A DNA stretch of 9,940 bases from an uncultured Lachnospiraceae bacterium (GTDB taxonomy: Bacteria > Bacillota > Clostridia > Lachnospirales > Lachnospiraceae): contig CADCOU010000077.1 in NCBI GenBank assembly GCA_902803155.1, positions 1 to 9,940 of the forward strand, written 5' to 3'. The notes below the pieces were generated by a model. The model did not search any database, was not told where the DNA came from, and saw only the letters and a list, made by a program, of their open reading frames with translations. This document shows, one piece after another, positions 1-6,425 of the stretch. The position numbers were made by a program, and so were the translations under genes. Within the stretch, counting starts at the first letter, position 1, and each line of letters opens with the position of its first letter.

Positions 1-454
1 TGTGCAGTGGCTGAGTGATCCGCACACTGCCTGGATCACGATCTCCATCGTAGCAGTGTGGATGAATGTGGGATATGAGATGATCATACTTCTGGCGGGA
101 ATGCAGGGAATCTCCCGGACTTATTATGAGTCTGCCTCACTGGACGGGGCAGGAAGATTCCAGCAGTTCAGGAAGATCACTCTGCCGCTGCTGACGCCGA
201 CGATCTTCTTTGTCCTGATCACGACCCTGATCTCTACGTTCCAGATCTTCGACGTCATCTACATGATGATCAATTCAAAGAGCCTGGCGAAAGAGGCTTC
301 GCAGAGTATCGTACTGTACTTCTACCGCAATGCCTTTGAGTATTCGAAGAAGGGATATGCTTCTGCGATTGCGATCTTCCTGTTCCTGATCATCATGCTG
401 ATCACAGTTTTCCAGATGAAGATGCAGAATAAGTGGGTCAATTACGATCAGTGA
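1..454 (+). CDS. Carbohydrate ABC transporter permease, UgpA/MalF type (5' truncated)
   Basis: This is the C-terminal 150 residues of an inner-membrane permease of the binding-protein-dependent sugar ABC importers; the start lies before the window. The permease hallmark EAA loop, which docks the ATPase, is visible at about residues 42-66 of the fragment (YYESASLDGAGRFQQF, then ITLPLLTP), with ESA replacing EAA. Hydrophobic stretches around fragment residues 11-33, 67-90 and 119-138 are membrane helices. The short polar tail ending NKWVNYDQ is typical of UgpA/LacF-like proteins. The second permease follows after 14 bases, so the two form the usual heterodimer and share one transcript. The substrate cannot be read from the permease; the GH109-like gene downstream suggests a glycoside or amino sugar. 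The family call is firm, the substrate is open. Confidence 0.93.
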   Translation, partial: VQWLSDPHTAWITISIVAVWMNVGYEMIILLAGMQGISRTYYESASLDGAGRFQQFRKITLPLLTPTIFFVLITTLISTFQIFDVIYMMINSKSLAKEASQSIVLYFYRNAFEYSKKGYASAIAIFLFLIIMLITVFQMKMQNKWVNYDQ

Positions 455-468
455 CAGAGGGACTGTTT

Positions 469-1305
469 ATGAATAACAAAGCGAAAAAGAAAAACAATGC
501 TCATATCGCCGTATATATCATCCTCTTGTCCGGGGTGCTGATCACACTTCTGCCGTTTTTCTGGATGCTGCTCACATCGCTGAAGACTCAGTCAGAGGCG
601 ATCCGCATACCTCCTGTGATCTTCCCCGCGAAGCCGGTGTTGTCCAACTATACAGATGTCTTCAAGGACATTCCTTTTGCCCGAATGTATCTCAATACGA
701 TCATCTCGGCGGTGGTGACAGTCGCGGCGCAGCTTCTGCTGTGTTCGATGGCGGCGTATGCATTTGCAAAACTGAAGTTTCCCGGCCGCGATATCATCTT
801 CGTGGTACTGCTGGCCGTGCTGATGGTGCCGTCCTCGTTCTTTATCCTGCCGCAGTATCTGATCATCCAGAAGCTGAAGCTCCTGAATACGATCCCGGCG
901 CTTTTTATTCCCAACCTTTTCAGTGCGTTCGGGACGTTTCTCCTGCGGCAGTTCTTCATGTCCCTGCCATCTGATCTGGAGGACGCGGCAGCCCTGGACG
1001 GGTGCACCCCCTTCATGACTTACTGGAGGATCATGCTGCCTCTGGCAAAGCCGGGGCTGGTCTCGCTCGGGATCCTGACTCTCCGGTTTGCATGGAATGA
1101 CCTGATGTGGCCGCTGATCGTCAACACATCGCAGGAAAAGATGACGCTGACGGCAGGCCTTGCATATATGCAGGGACAGTACCAGACGAATTTCCCGGAA
1201 ATGATGGCAGGAGCAATGATGGCGATCATTCCCCTGCTGATCCTGTTTGCTGTTTTCCAGAAACAGTTCATAGAAGGCATCGCACTGACCGGAATCAAAG
1301 GATAG
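469..1305 (+). CDS. Carbohydrate ABC transporter permease, UgpE/MalG type
   Basis: This is the second membrane subunit of the sugar importer, 278 residues, the normal size for MalG/UgpE/LacG-like proteins. It has a basic N-terminus (KAKKKNN) and a first helix at about residues 12-36. The periplasmic stretch contains FxDIPFARMYLNTI, and further helices lie around 75-100, 107-130, 140-160, 196-217 and 246-265. The EAA loop is at about 167-195 (LPSDLEDAAALDGC ... WRIMLPLAKP). The protein ends GIALTGIKG; an ending in GxxxGAxKG is common in this family. The ATG at 469 is chosen because AGAGGGA at 456-462 lies 6 bases before it. The in-frame GTG at 433 lies inside the preceding gene and lacks a good site. 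No ATPase or solute-binding gene follows, so these must be upstream or elsewhere; many clostridial sugar importers share one MsmX-type ATPase. Confidence 0.95.
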   Translation: MNNKAKKKNNAHIAVYIILLSGVLITLLPFFWMLLTSLKTQSEAIRIPPVIFPAKPVLSNYTDVFKDIPFARMYLNTIISAVVTVAAQLLLCSMAAYAFAKLKFPGRDIIFVVLLAVLMVPSSFFILPQYLIIQKLKLLNTIPALFIPNLFSAFGTFLLRQFFMSLPSDLEDAAALDGCTPFMTYWRIMLPLAKPGLVSLGILTLRFAWNDLMWPLIVNTSQEKMTLTAGLAYMQGQYQTNFPEMMAGAMMAIIPLLILFAVFQKQFIEGIALTGIKG

Positions 1306-1354
1306 TAGTAAGCCGGGAAGATGCTGCAGAGCATATCAGAGCAGGGAGATAGTA

Positions 1355-2578
1355 ATGAACAGAGATATCAGGATAGGTTTGATCGGACTGGGCAATCGCG
1401 GCATATCACTTCTTGAGGAGATCATCCTTCCGCAGAAGGTATGTGTCGCGGCAGTCTGCGATATGTATGAGGACAGAAGAGAAAACGCCGCAAAGCTCAT
1501 CACAGACGCAGGTCAGGGAGAACCGCTGAAAACGGATGATTATAAGACGATCCTGGAAATGCCTGAGATAGATGCGGTGATGATCACCGCAGCGTGGGAG
1601 ACGCATATCCCGATCGCGTGCGAGGCAATGAAAGCGGGAAAATACGCCGGCTTCGAGGTCGGCGGCGCTTACTCGCTGGATGACTGCTGGAAGCTTGTCC
1701 ATGTGTATGAGTCAACCAGAGTCCCCTGCATGATGATGGAAAACTGCTGCTATGGGCGCAATGAGCTGATGGTCCTGAACATGGTCCGCCAGGGCCTGTT
1801 CGGCCAGGTCGTGCACTGTGAAGGAGGATACAGGCACGATCTCCGGGAAGAGATCTCGACGGGACGGGAGAGACGGCACTATCGCTTCCGCAATTACCTG
1901 AACCGGAACGGTGAGAATTATCCGACCCATGAACTGGGGCCGATCTGCAATGTACTGGATATCGGCCACGGGAACAGGATGGTATCCCTTGTGTCCGTTG
2001 CTTCGAAATCTGCCGGACTGCGGGAATACATGCTGAGCCGGAAAGAGGAATTCCCCGATGCGGCTGACCTTGCCTTTGCCCAGGGAGATGTGGTGAATAC
2101 GATAATCACGTGCGCCCACGGTGAAACGATCGCGATCACACTGGATACGACACTGCCGAGATACTACTCCCGTGCTTTCCAGGTCCAGGGAACGAAGGCG
2201 ATGTACATGGATGACAATCACAGCATATTCATGGACGGCAAAGACAACGCGGATGAATTTGAATGGAAAAAGAACTGGGACAATGCGTCCGCCTACTATG
2301 AACAGTATGATCATCCGGTCTGGAAGGCCTACCGGAAAACAGGCATCAGAGGCGCCCATGACGGCATGGACTGGCTGGTCTTCAAAGCATTTTTCGATGC
2401 GGTAAGAGAGAAGACGGAGACCCCCGTCGATGTTTATGATTCCGCGGCCATGATGGCGGTCACGCCGCTTTCGGAACAGAGCATCTGTGCGGGAGGAATG
2501 CCGGTCGGGATCCCGGACTTTACGAACGGTGCCTGGATCACTAGAGAGAGGTGGGAACCGGGTCTTATGGGATGGTAA
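1355..2578 (+). CDS. Gfo/Idh/MocA-family protein, GH109-like (putative NAD-dependent glycosidase)
   Basis: A cytoplasmic protein of 407 residues with no signal peptide. The N-terminal Rossmann domain carries GLGNRG at 11-16 for NAD binding. The usual EKP of sugar dehydrogenases, whose Lys is catalytic, is replaced by EVGG at 101-104. The C-terminal half matches the glycoside hydrolase family 109 pattern: a conserved VLNMVRQGLFG-type segment (140-150), GGYRHDL (157-163), YPTH (189-192), and GAHDGMD (333-339) where GH109 enzymes carry a GGHGG loop with the proposed catalytic His. GH109 members use tightly bound NAD to open glycosides by transient oxidation; the founding members are alpha-N-acetylgalactosaminidases. 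Placement 49 bases after the permease gene suggests it acts on the imported sugar. AGGGAG at 1343-1348 lies 6 bases before the ATG. It could instead be a plain oxidoreductase of this superfamily: the superfamily is certain, the glycosidase role is an inference. Confidence 0.88.
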   Translation: MNRDIRIGLIGLGNRGISLLEEIILPQKVCVAAVCDMYEDRRENAAKLITDAGQGEPLKTDDYKTILEMPEIDAVMITAAWETHIPIACEAMKAGKYAGFEVGGAYSLDDCWKLVHVYESTRVPCMMMENCCYGRNELMVLNMVRQGLFGQVVHCEGGYRHDLREEISTGRERRHYRFRNYLNRNGENYPTHELGPICNVLDIGHGNRMVSLVSVASKSAGLREYMLSRKEEFPDAADLAFAQGDVVNTIITCAHGETIAITLDTTLPRYYSRAFQVQGTKAMYMDDNHSIFMDGKDNADEFEWKKNWDNASAYYEQYDHPVWKAYRKTGIRGAHDGMDWLVFKAFFDAVREKTETPVDVYDSAAMMAVTPLSEQSICAGGMPVGIPDFTNGAWITRERWEPGLMGW

Positions 2579-2645
2579 AGGCCATCATCCGGCAGCGGAG
2601 CCTGTGACGACCTGACGGAAAGAAGAAAATGATCTGACACGGAAA

Positions 2646-2682
2646 AGACGGTACATCAAAGAAGATGTACCGTCTCCTTTTT
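2646..2682 (+). terminator. Rho-independent terminator closing the sugar-uptake operon
   Basis: A perfect 12-bp stem (AGACGGTACATC at 2646-2657, GATGTACCGTCT at 2664-2675) with a 6-base loop (AAAGAA) is followed by CC and five T at 2678-2682. It lies 67 bases after the GH109-like stop codon and before the DUF1211 gene, so it separates the two transcription units. Four A precede the stem, giving weak potential in the other direction, but no minus-strand gene converges here. Confidence 0.92.
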
Positions 2683-2781
2683 CTGTACGGAAACTTCTGT
2701 ATGTAGTAAAATGGCATGCAGATACTGCATTGGAATCATAGAAACAGACCAGATGAAACGGAAAAGATAAACGGATACGAC

Positions 2782-3360
2782 ATGGATAAGAACCGTCTTG
2801 CCGCATTTATGGACGCAGTCATTGCGATTGTGATGACTATCCTGGTCCTGGAACTGGATAAGCCCTCTGAACCGACACTGAGTGCATTTTTGGCCCTCCG
2901 TGCCCATTTTGCGACGTATGCGATTACTTTTCTGTGGCTGGCAAGCATGTGGATCAGCCTGCATAATGCGTGGTATGTGGTCGACAGGATATCCAGCCGG
3001 ACGATGTGGCTGAGTATGGCGTTATTGTTTTTTTCCTCCCTGTTTCCCTATGCGACAAGCCTGGTAGCGGATTATTTCAGCAGCAGGGTCGTACAGTGCT
3101 TTTACGGTATCATCGTCATAGCTACGACAGTGATGATGGTCCTGATATACCGAAGCCTTTCAAAGGATGACAGGAGACCGGAAACAGAGCAGTATATGAA
3201 ACGGGTCGTCAGCATCCTCACGGTCGATATCGCCATCAAGGCTGCAGGCGTCATTCTCGGACTGCTGATCTGGCCACCGCTGGTATCCGTCGGAACTCTG
3301 ATCGCAGCGCTGTTTATTGCCGTCAAGAGAAAAGACAACCCGGTCGGAAAGAGAACCTGA
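2782..3360 (+). CDS. TMEM175/DUF1211-family membrane protein, putative potassium channel
   Basis: An integral membrane protein of 192 residues, the size of bacterial single-repeat TMEM175 proteins, which assemble as tetramers and conduct potassium in characterised members. The family signature lies in the first helix: RLAAFMDAVIAIVMTILVLEL at about residues 5-25. The usual RxxxFSD or FTD is present as R5-xxx-F9-M10-D11. Other hydrophobic segments are at about 41-60, 75-97, 106-123, 142-163 and 165-181, giving six in all. WISLHN (58-63) corresponds to the W...H/N element after helix 2. The tail is basic. The start at 2782 is chosen because the product then begins MDKNRLAAF like its relatives; the alternative ATG at 2716 adds 22 polar residues. 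No strong ribosome site precedes either start (GGATA at 2773-2777 is the best). It stands just after the upstream terminator, so it needs its own promoter, for which only a weak TAAAAT at 2707-2712 is visible. Confidence 0.85.
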   Translation: MDKNRLAAFMDAVIAIVMTILVLELDKPSEPTLSAFLALRAHFATYAITFLWLASMWISLHNAWYVVDRISSRTMWLSMALLFFSSLFPYATSLVADYFSSRVVQCFYGIIVIATTVMMVLIYRSLSKDDRRPETEQYMKRVVSILTVDIAIKAAGVILGLLIWPPLVSVGTLIAALFIAVKRKDNPVGKRT

Positions 3361-3527
3361 GAAACAGAACAGATTTGCAGATGGTAACGGAAATGACACC
3401 TGCAGCCGGAAAAATAAGAAAAATTTCCGAAAATGATGATAAGAACTACATGGAATAATGCTTCTGACGATAGAAAATATAGAAAATAATGATGAAGCGG
3501 TTTACGTGAAACAGGTCGGGTACAGGA

Positions 3528-4061
3528 ATGGACAGCGGAATCAATGTGATGAAGTATGAGATCGTGCATGCTGCCGAGGAGGACAGAGAGGAGGTATTGC
3601 AGCTTTATAAAGCGCAGCTTGGCCGTGCGTTCTGTCTGTGGGATGAGGAATATCCGGGTAACGGAACGATCGATTTTGATCTTGAGAGAGATTCATTGTT
3701 CATCATGAAGATCGACGGAAGAATTGCCGCATGTATTTCCGTTGAAGATGATGAGGATGTGGACAATCTGCCATGCTGGGATAAAGCGCTGGCACCGGGA
3801 GGAGAACTGGCCAGACTTGCGGTCCTTCCTGAACTGCAGAACAGAGGGATCGCGAGGATAATGCTTCAATACGGCATGGAAGAACTGAAAAAGAGAGGTT
3901 TTCGGAGCGTTCATTTTCTGGTCGGCAGAGAGAATGTAAAGGCTGTCAGGTCTTACTCACATTTTGGATTCCATAAAGCAGGAGAGTGCTTTATGTATGG
4001 ACATGAGTATCTCTGCTACGAAAAGGAACTTTCAAAACAGACAGGAGCAGACAGCAGATAA
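3528..4061 (+). CDS. GNAT-family N-acetyltransferase
   Basis: A soluble 177-residue protein with the GCN5-related acetyltransferase fold, which moves an acetyl group from acetyl-CoA to an amine. Motif A is clear at about 95-113: a strand ARLAVLP followed by the acetyl-CoA pyrophosphate loop Q104-xx-G107-x-A109 and helix start ARIML. Motif B follows as HFLVGRENVKAVRSYSHFGF (129-148), with the Asn and Tyr typical of the CoA-binding helix. The N-terminal part has the usual alpha helix with EEDREEVLQLY. The acceptor cannot be told. ATG 3528 has AGGTCGGG at 3513-3520; ATG 3549, giving a product beginning MKYEIVHAAEED, is an equally natural start. The stop overlaps an ATG (TAATG at 4059-4063), but that ATG is probably not used by the next gene. 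Confidence 0.88.
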   Translation: MDSGINVMKYEIVHAAEEDREEVLQLYKAQLGRAFCLWDEEYPGNGTIDFDLERDSLFIMKIDGRIAACISVEDDEDVDNLPCWDKALAPGGELARLAVLPELQNRGIARIMLQYGMEELKKRGFRSVHFLVGRENVKAVRSYSHFGFHKAGECFMYGHEYLCYEKELSKQTGADSR

Positions 4062-4099
4062 TGTTCAGTGAGAAGCAGGTGAATCGGATGCAGAGGAAA

Positions 4100-4106
4100 A
4101 AGGAGG
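4100..4106 (+). promoter_or_regulatory. Ribosome binding site deciding the start at 4115
   Basis: AAGGAGG lies 8 bases before ATG 4115 and is near-perfect. It overrides the longer reading frame that begins at ATG 4061, because only the shorter product begins directly with a signal peptide. Confidence 0.85.
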
Positions 4107-4114
4107 TTATCAGA

Positions 4115-4915
4115 ATGAGAAAAACAGGAAAGATTATGGCGGTCACGGCTATTGCAGCTCTGGCGGTTTCGTTCGCTGCGCATGCAGGAGCATTTGATGT
4201 GTATTACGATTACCAGAATGAAGACGGAACATATTCCTACTATTTTGAACAGGGTGTTACGGTGACAATGGATGAAGACTGGTATCAGAAGACCTTTGTA
4301 AAGATCGATGAGGGGGGTGCCGGATTTTATCACAAAGCCAGTTATGATGCCTATGAAAAAGAAGGATATACGGGGGGCCGGCTGTTTACGATCGGAGCGT
4401 CCGTGAATACTGATTTTAAAGATCTGCCGAGTTTTGAATATATCGGATTTGATGATGAAGAAGCCATGAATTATTTTGTGGTGTTTCCTACGGATTATCA
4501 GGCCTATGCGGAGGATGAATCGATACGTGCGGAATATGATGCTCTCTGGGAAGGCGTGCATGATGTGGTCGCCGGGATCAGACTTGACAGTTCAGCAGAT
4601 GCTGCAGAAGAAGGGATGATATCCGGCGGATGGACCGTCACGGAAGATATGTCGGTCACAGAGGAAGCGCAGTCTGCTTTTGATAAGGCGATAGAGGGCC
4701 TTACAGGTGCGGATTACGTACCGGAAGGACTGCTTGCGACTCAGCTGGTAGCAGGGACAAATTACTGCTTCCTGTGCAGGAAGACTGCAGTTGTTCCGAA
4801 TGCGGTTCCGTCGTATGCCCTTGTGTATGTCTATGAGAACCTGGAAGGGGAAGCGGAAATACTGGGAATAAAAGACATTGCTTTTGGTGAAGGAATCCTT
4901 GAGGATGAAGCCTGA
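4115..4915 (+). CDS. Secreted acidic protein with a C-terminal cystatin-like domain
   Basis: The product is 266 residues. A signal peptide (basic MRKTGK, hydrophobic 8-22, then AHA) predicts cleavage after residue 24. There is no lipobox Cys and no LPXTG, so release from the cell is likely. The mature protein is very acidic and rich in Tyr and Phe. Residues 25-155 form a domain I cannot name, with a Tyr-rich beta start and FYHKASYDAYEKEGY. Residues about 171-255 resemble a cystatin: GGW at 171-173, a helix EEAQSAFDKAIEGL, then TQLVAGTNYCFLC at 209-221. That contains the QxVxG inhibitory motif followed by TNY as in animal stefins, then a strand SYALVYVYENLEG. A CxxC (C218, C221) sits in the strand after QxVxG. 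It lies 53 bases after the GNAT gene and may share its transcript. Secretion is well supported; the cystatin likeness is my pattern match and inhibitor activity is an inference. Confidence 0.8.
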   Translation: MRKTGKIMAVTAIAALAVSFAAHAGAFDVYYDYQNEDGTYSYYFEQGVTVTMDEDWYQKTFVKIDEGGAGFYHKASYDAYEKEGYTGGRLFTIGASVNTDFKDLPSFEYIGFDDEEAMNYFVVFPTDYQAYAEDESIRAEYDALWEGVHDVVAGIRLDSSADAAEEGMISGGWTVTEDMSVTEEAQSAFDKAIEGLTGADYVPEGLLATQLVAGTNYCFLCRKTAVVPNAVPSYALVYVYENLEGEAEILGIKDIAFGEGILEDEA

Positions 4916-5000
4916 AGAGGGCAGAAGATAACGGATTTCCGGTTTGAAACGGCTTACTGTCTGTGTTTTTTAAGAAAAGAACAAGGATTACATTTACAAA

Positions 5001-5018
5001 AGAATCGTGACAGATTCT
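5001..5018. repeat. Inverted repeat enclosing the -35 box, possible operator
   Basis: AGAATC (5001-5006) and GATTCT (5013-5018) are perfect reverse complements, and the six bases between them are exactly the -35 hexamer GTGACA. A repressor or activator bound here would directly control access to the promoter. A dyad of this length can arise by chance, so this is a candidate only. Confidence 0.4.
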
Positions 5019-5035
5019 GATGAATGCGGTATAGT
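5007..5035 (+). promoter_or_regulatory. Predicted SigA-type promoter of the BIG2 protein gene
   Basis: GTGACA (5007-5012, five of six matches to TTGACA), a 17-base spacer, then TATAGT (5030-5035, five of six matches to TATAAT). Transcription would begin near 5042 and leave a leader of about 62 bases before ATG 5105. Promoter quality is good, but no terminator is visible between the preceding gene and this point. Confidence 0.7.
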
Positions 5036-5056
5036 CTAAATGGATAGTTGTCTTTA

Positions 5057-5084
5057 GGAAACAAGATTCATTTAAGTTGTTTCC
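5057..5084 (+). promoter_or_regulatory. Leader hairpin upstream of the BIG2 gene ribosome site
   Basis: GGAAACAA (5057-5064) and TTGTTTCC (5077-5084) form a perfect 8-bp stem with a 12-base loop inside the predicted 5' leader. It has no T tract and so is not a terminator. Its 3' arm ends TTTCC, which can pair instead with GGAAA at 5089-5093 across a 4-base loop and cover part of the ribosome site AAAGAGG (5091-5097). The two pairings exclude each other. Confidence 0.45.
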
Positions 5085-5104
5085 AGTCGGAAAGAGGTAT
5101 GGAT

Positions 5105-6397
5105 ATGAAGAAGATATGGAGAAGAACCCTTCTGATCGCAGCAATGCTTGTGCTGGTTTTCTCTGTACATGCGATTGCTGATCAGAAACTGTATTCCGCC
5201 AGAACGATCACGTTCCCGAACCAGTATGGCGGCGGATGGTCGAATCAGTTTACATTGCCAGTAAAGAGCAATGTTACGATCGGCATCAGCATAACCGGCA
5301 ACAATCAGTCAACATATATCAACCAGGGACTGCAGTATGTTCTGCAGAACATTTCTTCAGGACAGAAGGTATATCTGACTGTCCCTGCCGCCAGTCAGAA
5401 CAAACTGAATTATTCTATCGGCGCGGCAATGAATCCGGGCACCTACAGCTTTGGCGTGTACTACAAAGGCGGTCAGGCTTTTAAGCTTCGCTTCTCGATC
5501 TATGCTGTAGGAGGCCTCAATGTCCCGGATTCCCTGGAGGTTATGAAAGATACAACGGAGACTGTCGTAGTCAAACCCTCGGATGGGAGCACCAATTTTA
5601 TTAAGGTGAAGTCTGTCAAGAGTTCCGCTCCCGGGTATGCGACTGCCACTTATGACAACAGCAAGACGCCGCCGACTGTAACCGTAAAGGGAGTTGCCAT
5701 CGGCAATGCCGTTATCACAGTATATGGGGTTGACGGGTCTTACGACACCATGAATGTCAAAGTGACCAAGTATGTTCCTGCGCCGACGCTGAACCACAAG
5801 TCACTGTCTATGAGTGCGGGAAATGTTGTCTATAACGCGGTCGAGAACGCTACTTCGACTGTTACCTGGTCCAGTTCCAATTCGAAGGTGGCAAAGGTTG
5901 GTCAGAACGGACGGATCAAAGCGATCGGTTTTGGAAAATGTGTGATCCGAGCCAAGACGGTCAGCAACGGGAAGACGTATGACCTCGCGTGTACGGTAAA
6001 GGTCTCGCGCACTGCGCCGAACTATAAGGCGAAACTTATAAAATATAATGCGAGCAAAAAACTGATGAAAGTCAGGGTGGAGAACCTTACCAATGTTCCG
6101 ATGGTTTTCTACAGCAAGAACGCCTATGTGATGGATATCGAGAGCGGGAAAAAGCTCAGGTCAGCCCAGCTTAAGAACGGTTCCAGCATAACGATCGGCA
6201 AGAAGAAGACAAAGACCTTCTATCTCAAGGTAAAAGGCAAAAAGCTTGCAGACAGCACCTGTGTGATCTATGGCGTGAAACTTCTGTTCAAACAGGACAA
6301 AAGGAATTATTACGCCAGCATATTCAAGGATATAGATGTTGGAGGATACTGCTGGAAGAGTGATCCGAAGAAGTATTTCTCGTCGTATCTGAAATAA
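5105..6397 (+). CDS. Secreted protein with BIG2-type Ig-like domains
   Basis: The product is 430 residues. The signal peptide is MKKIWRR plus a hydrophobic core at 8-20, with probable cleavage around residues 23-25 (VHA or AIA). Residues about 28-135 form an unnamed beta-rich domain, with polar strands and a PGTYSFGVYY element like prepeptidase-type beta sandwiches. About 138-222 is a diverged BIG2-like module (SLEVMKDTTETVVV ... VKGVAIGNAVITVYG). About 227-300 is a clear BIG2 domain: LNHKSLSMSAGN, VTWSSSNSKVAKVGQNGRIKAIGFGKCVIRAKT, closing with TVKVSR. Residues 305-430 form a basic, Lys-rich C-terminal domain, possibly of extracellular FxxK-binding or immunoglobulin-like type, with Cys386 and Cys416. 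No sortase motif, SLH or membrane anchor is seen, so it is exported or held non-covalently, perhaps through the basic tail. Start 5105 fits AAAGAGG at 5091-5097 (7-base spacing) better than ATG 5099. The role is probably adhesion or surface structure, which is not shown by the sequence. Confidence 0.87.
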   Translation: MKKIWRRTLLIAAMLVLVFSVHAIADQKLYSARTITFPNQYGGGWSNQFTLPVKSNVTIGISITGNNQSTYINQGLQYVLQNISSGQKVYLTVPAASQNKLNYSIGAAMNPGTYSFGVYYKGGQAFKLRFSIYAVGGLNVPDSLEVMKDTTETVVVKPSDGSTNFIKVKSVKSSAPGYATATYDNSKTPPTVTVKGVAIGNAVITVYGVDGSYDTMNVKVTKYVPAPTLNHKSLSMSAGNVVYNAVENATSTVTWSSSNSKVAKVGQNGRIKAIGFGKCVIRAKTVSNGKTYDLACTVKVSRTAPNYKAKLIKYNASKKLMKVRVENLTNVPMVFYSKNAYVMDIESGKKLRSAQLKNGSSITIGKKKTKTFYLKVKGKKLADSTCVIYGVKLLFKQDKRNYYASIFKDIDVGGYCWKSDPKKYFSSYLK

Positions 6398-6425
6398 CGG
6401 ATGACCGGAGCGGAGGCTGCTCTAT

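Noticed and set aside
1712..2359. A 215-codon open frame on the minus strand within the GH109-like gene
   Set aside because: It is wholly inside a well-conserved coding region, with no ribosome site and no family likeness.
3407..3429. CGGAAA ... TTTCCG inverted repeat after the DUF1211 gene, considered as a terminator
   Set aside because: The stem is only 6 bp with an 11-base A-rich loop and no following T tract.
3462..3490. TTCTGA, 17 bases, AATAAT as a promoter of the GNAT gene
   Set aside because: The -10 matches well, but the -35 matches only three of six positions in a very AT-rich stretch where such matches are expected by chance.
4061..4114. Start of the cystatin-like gene at ATG 4061, overlapping the GNAT stop
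   Set aside because: It would put 18 charged residues before the signal peptide, while ATG 4115 has a near-perfect ribosome site.
4935..4974. Possible terminator after the cystatin-like gene (CCGGTTTGAAACGG then T tract near 4966)
   Set aside because: The stem would be 5 bp with a bulge and a 3-base loop, and the T run lies more than 10 bases away.
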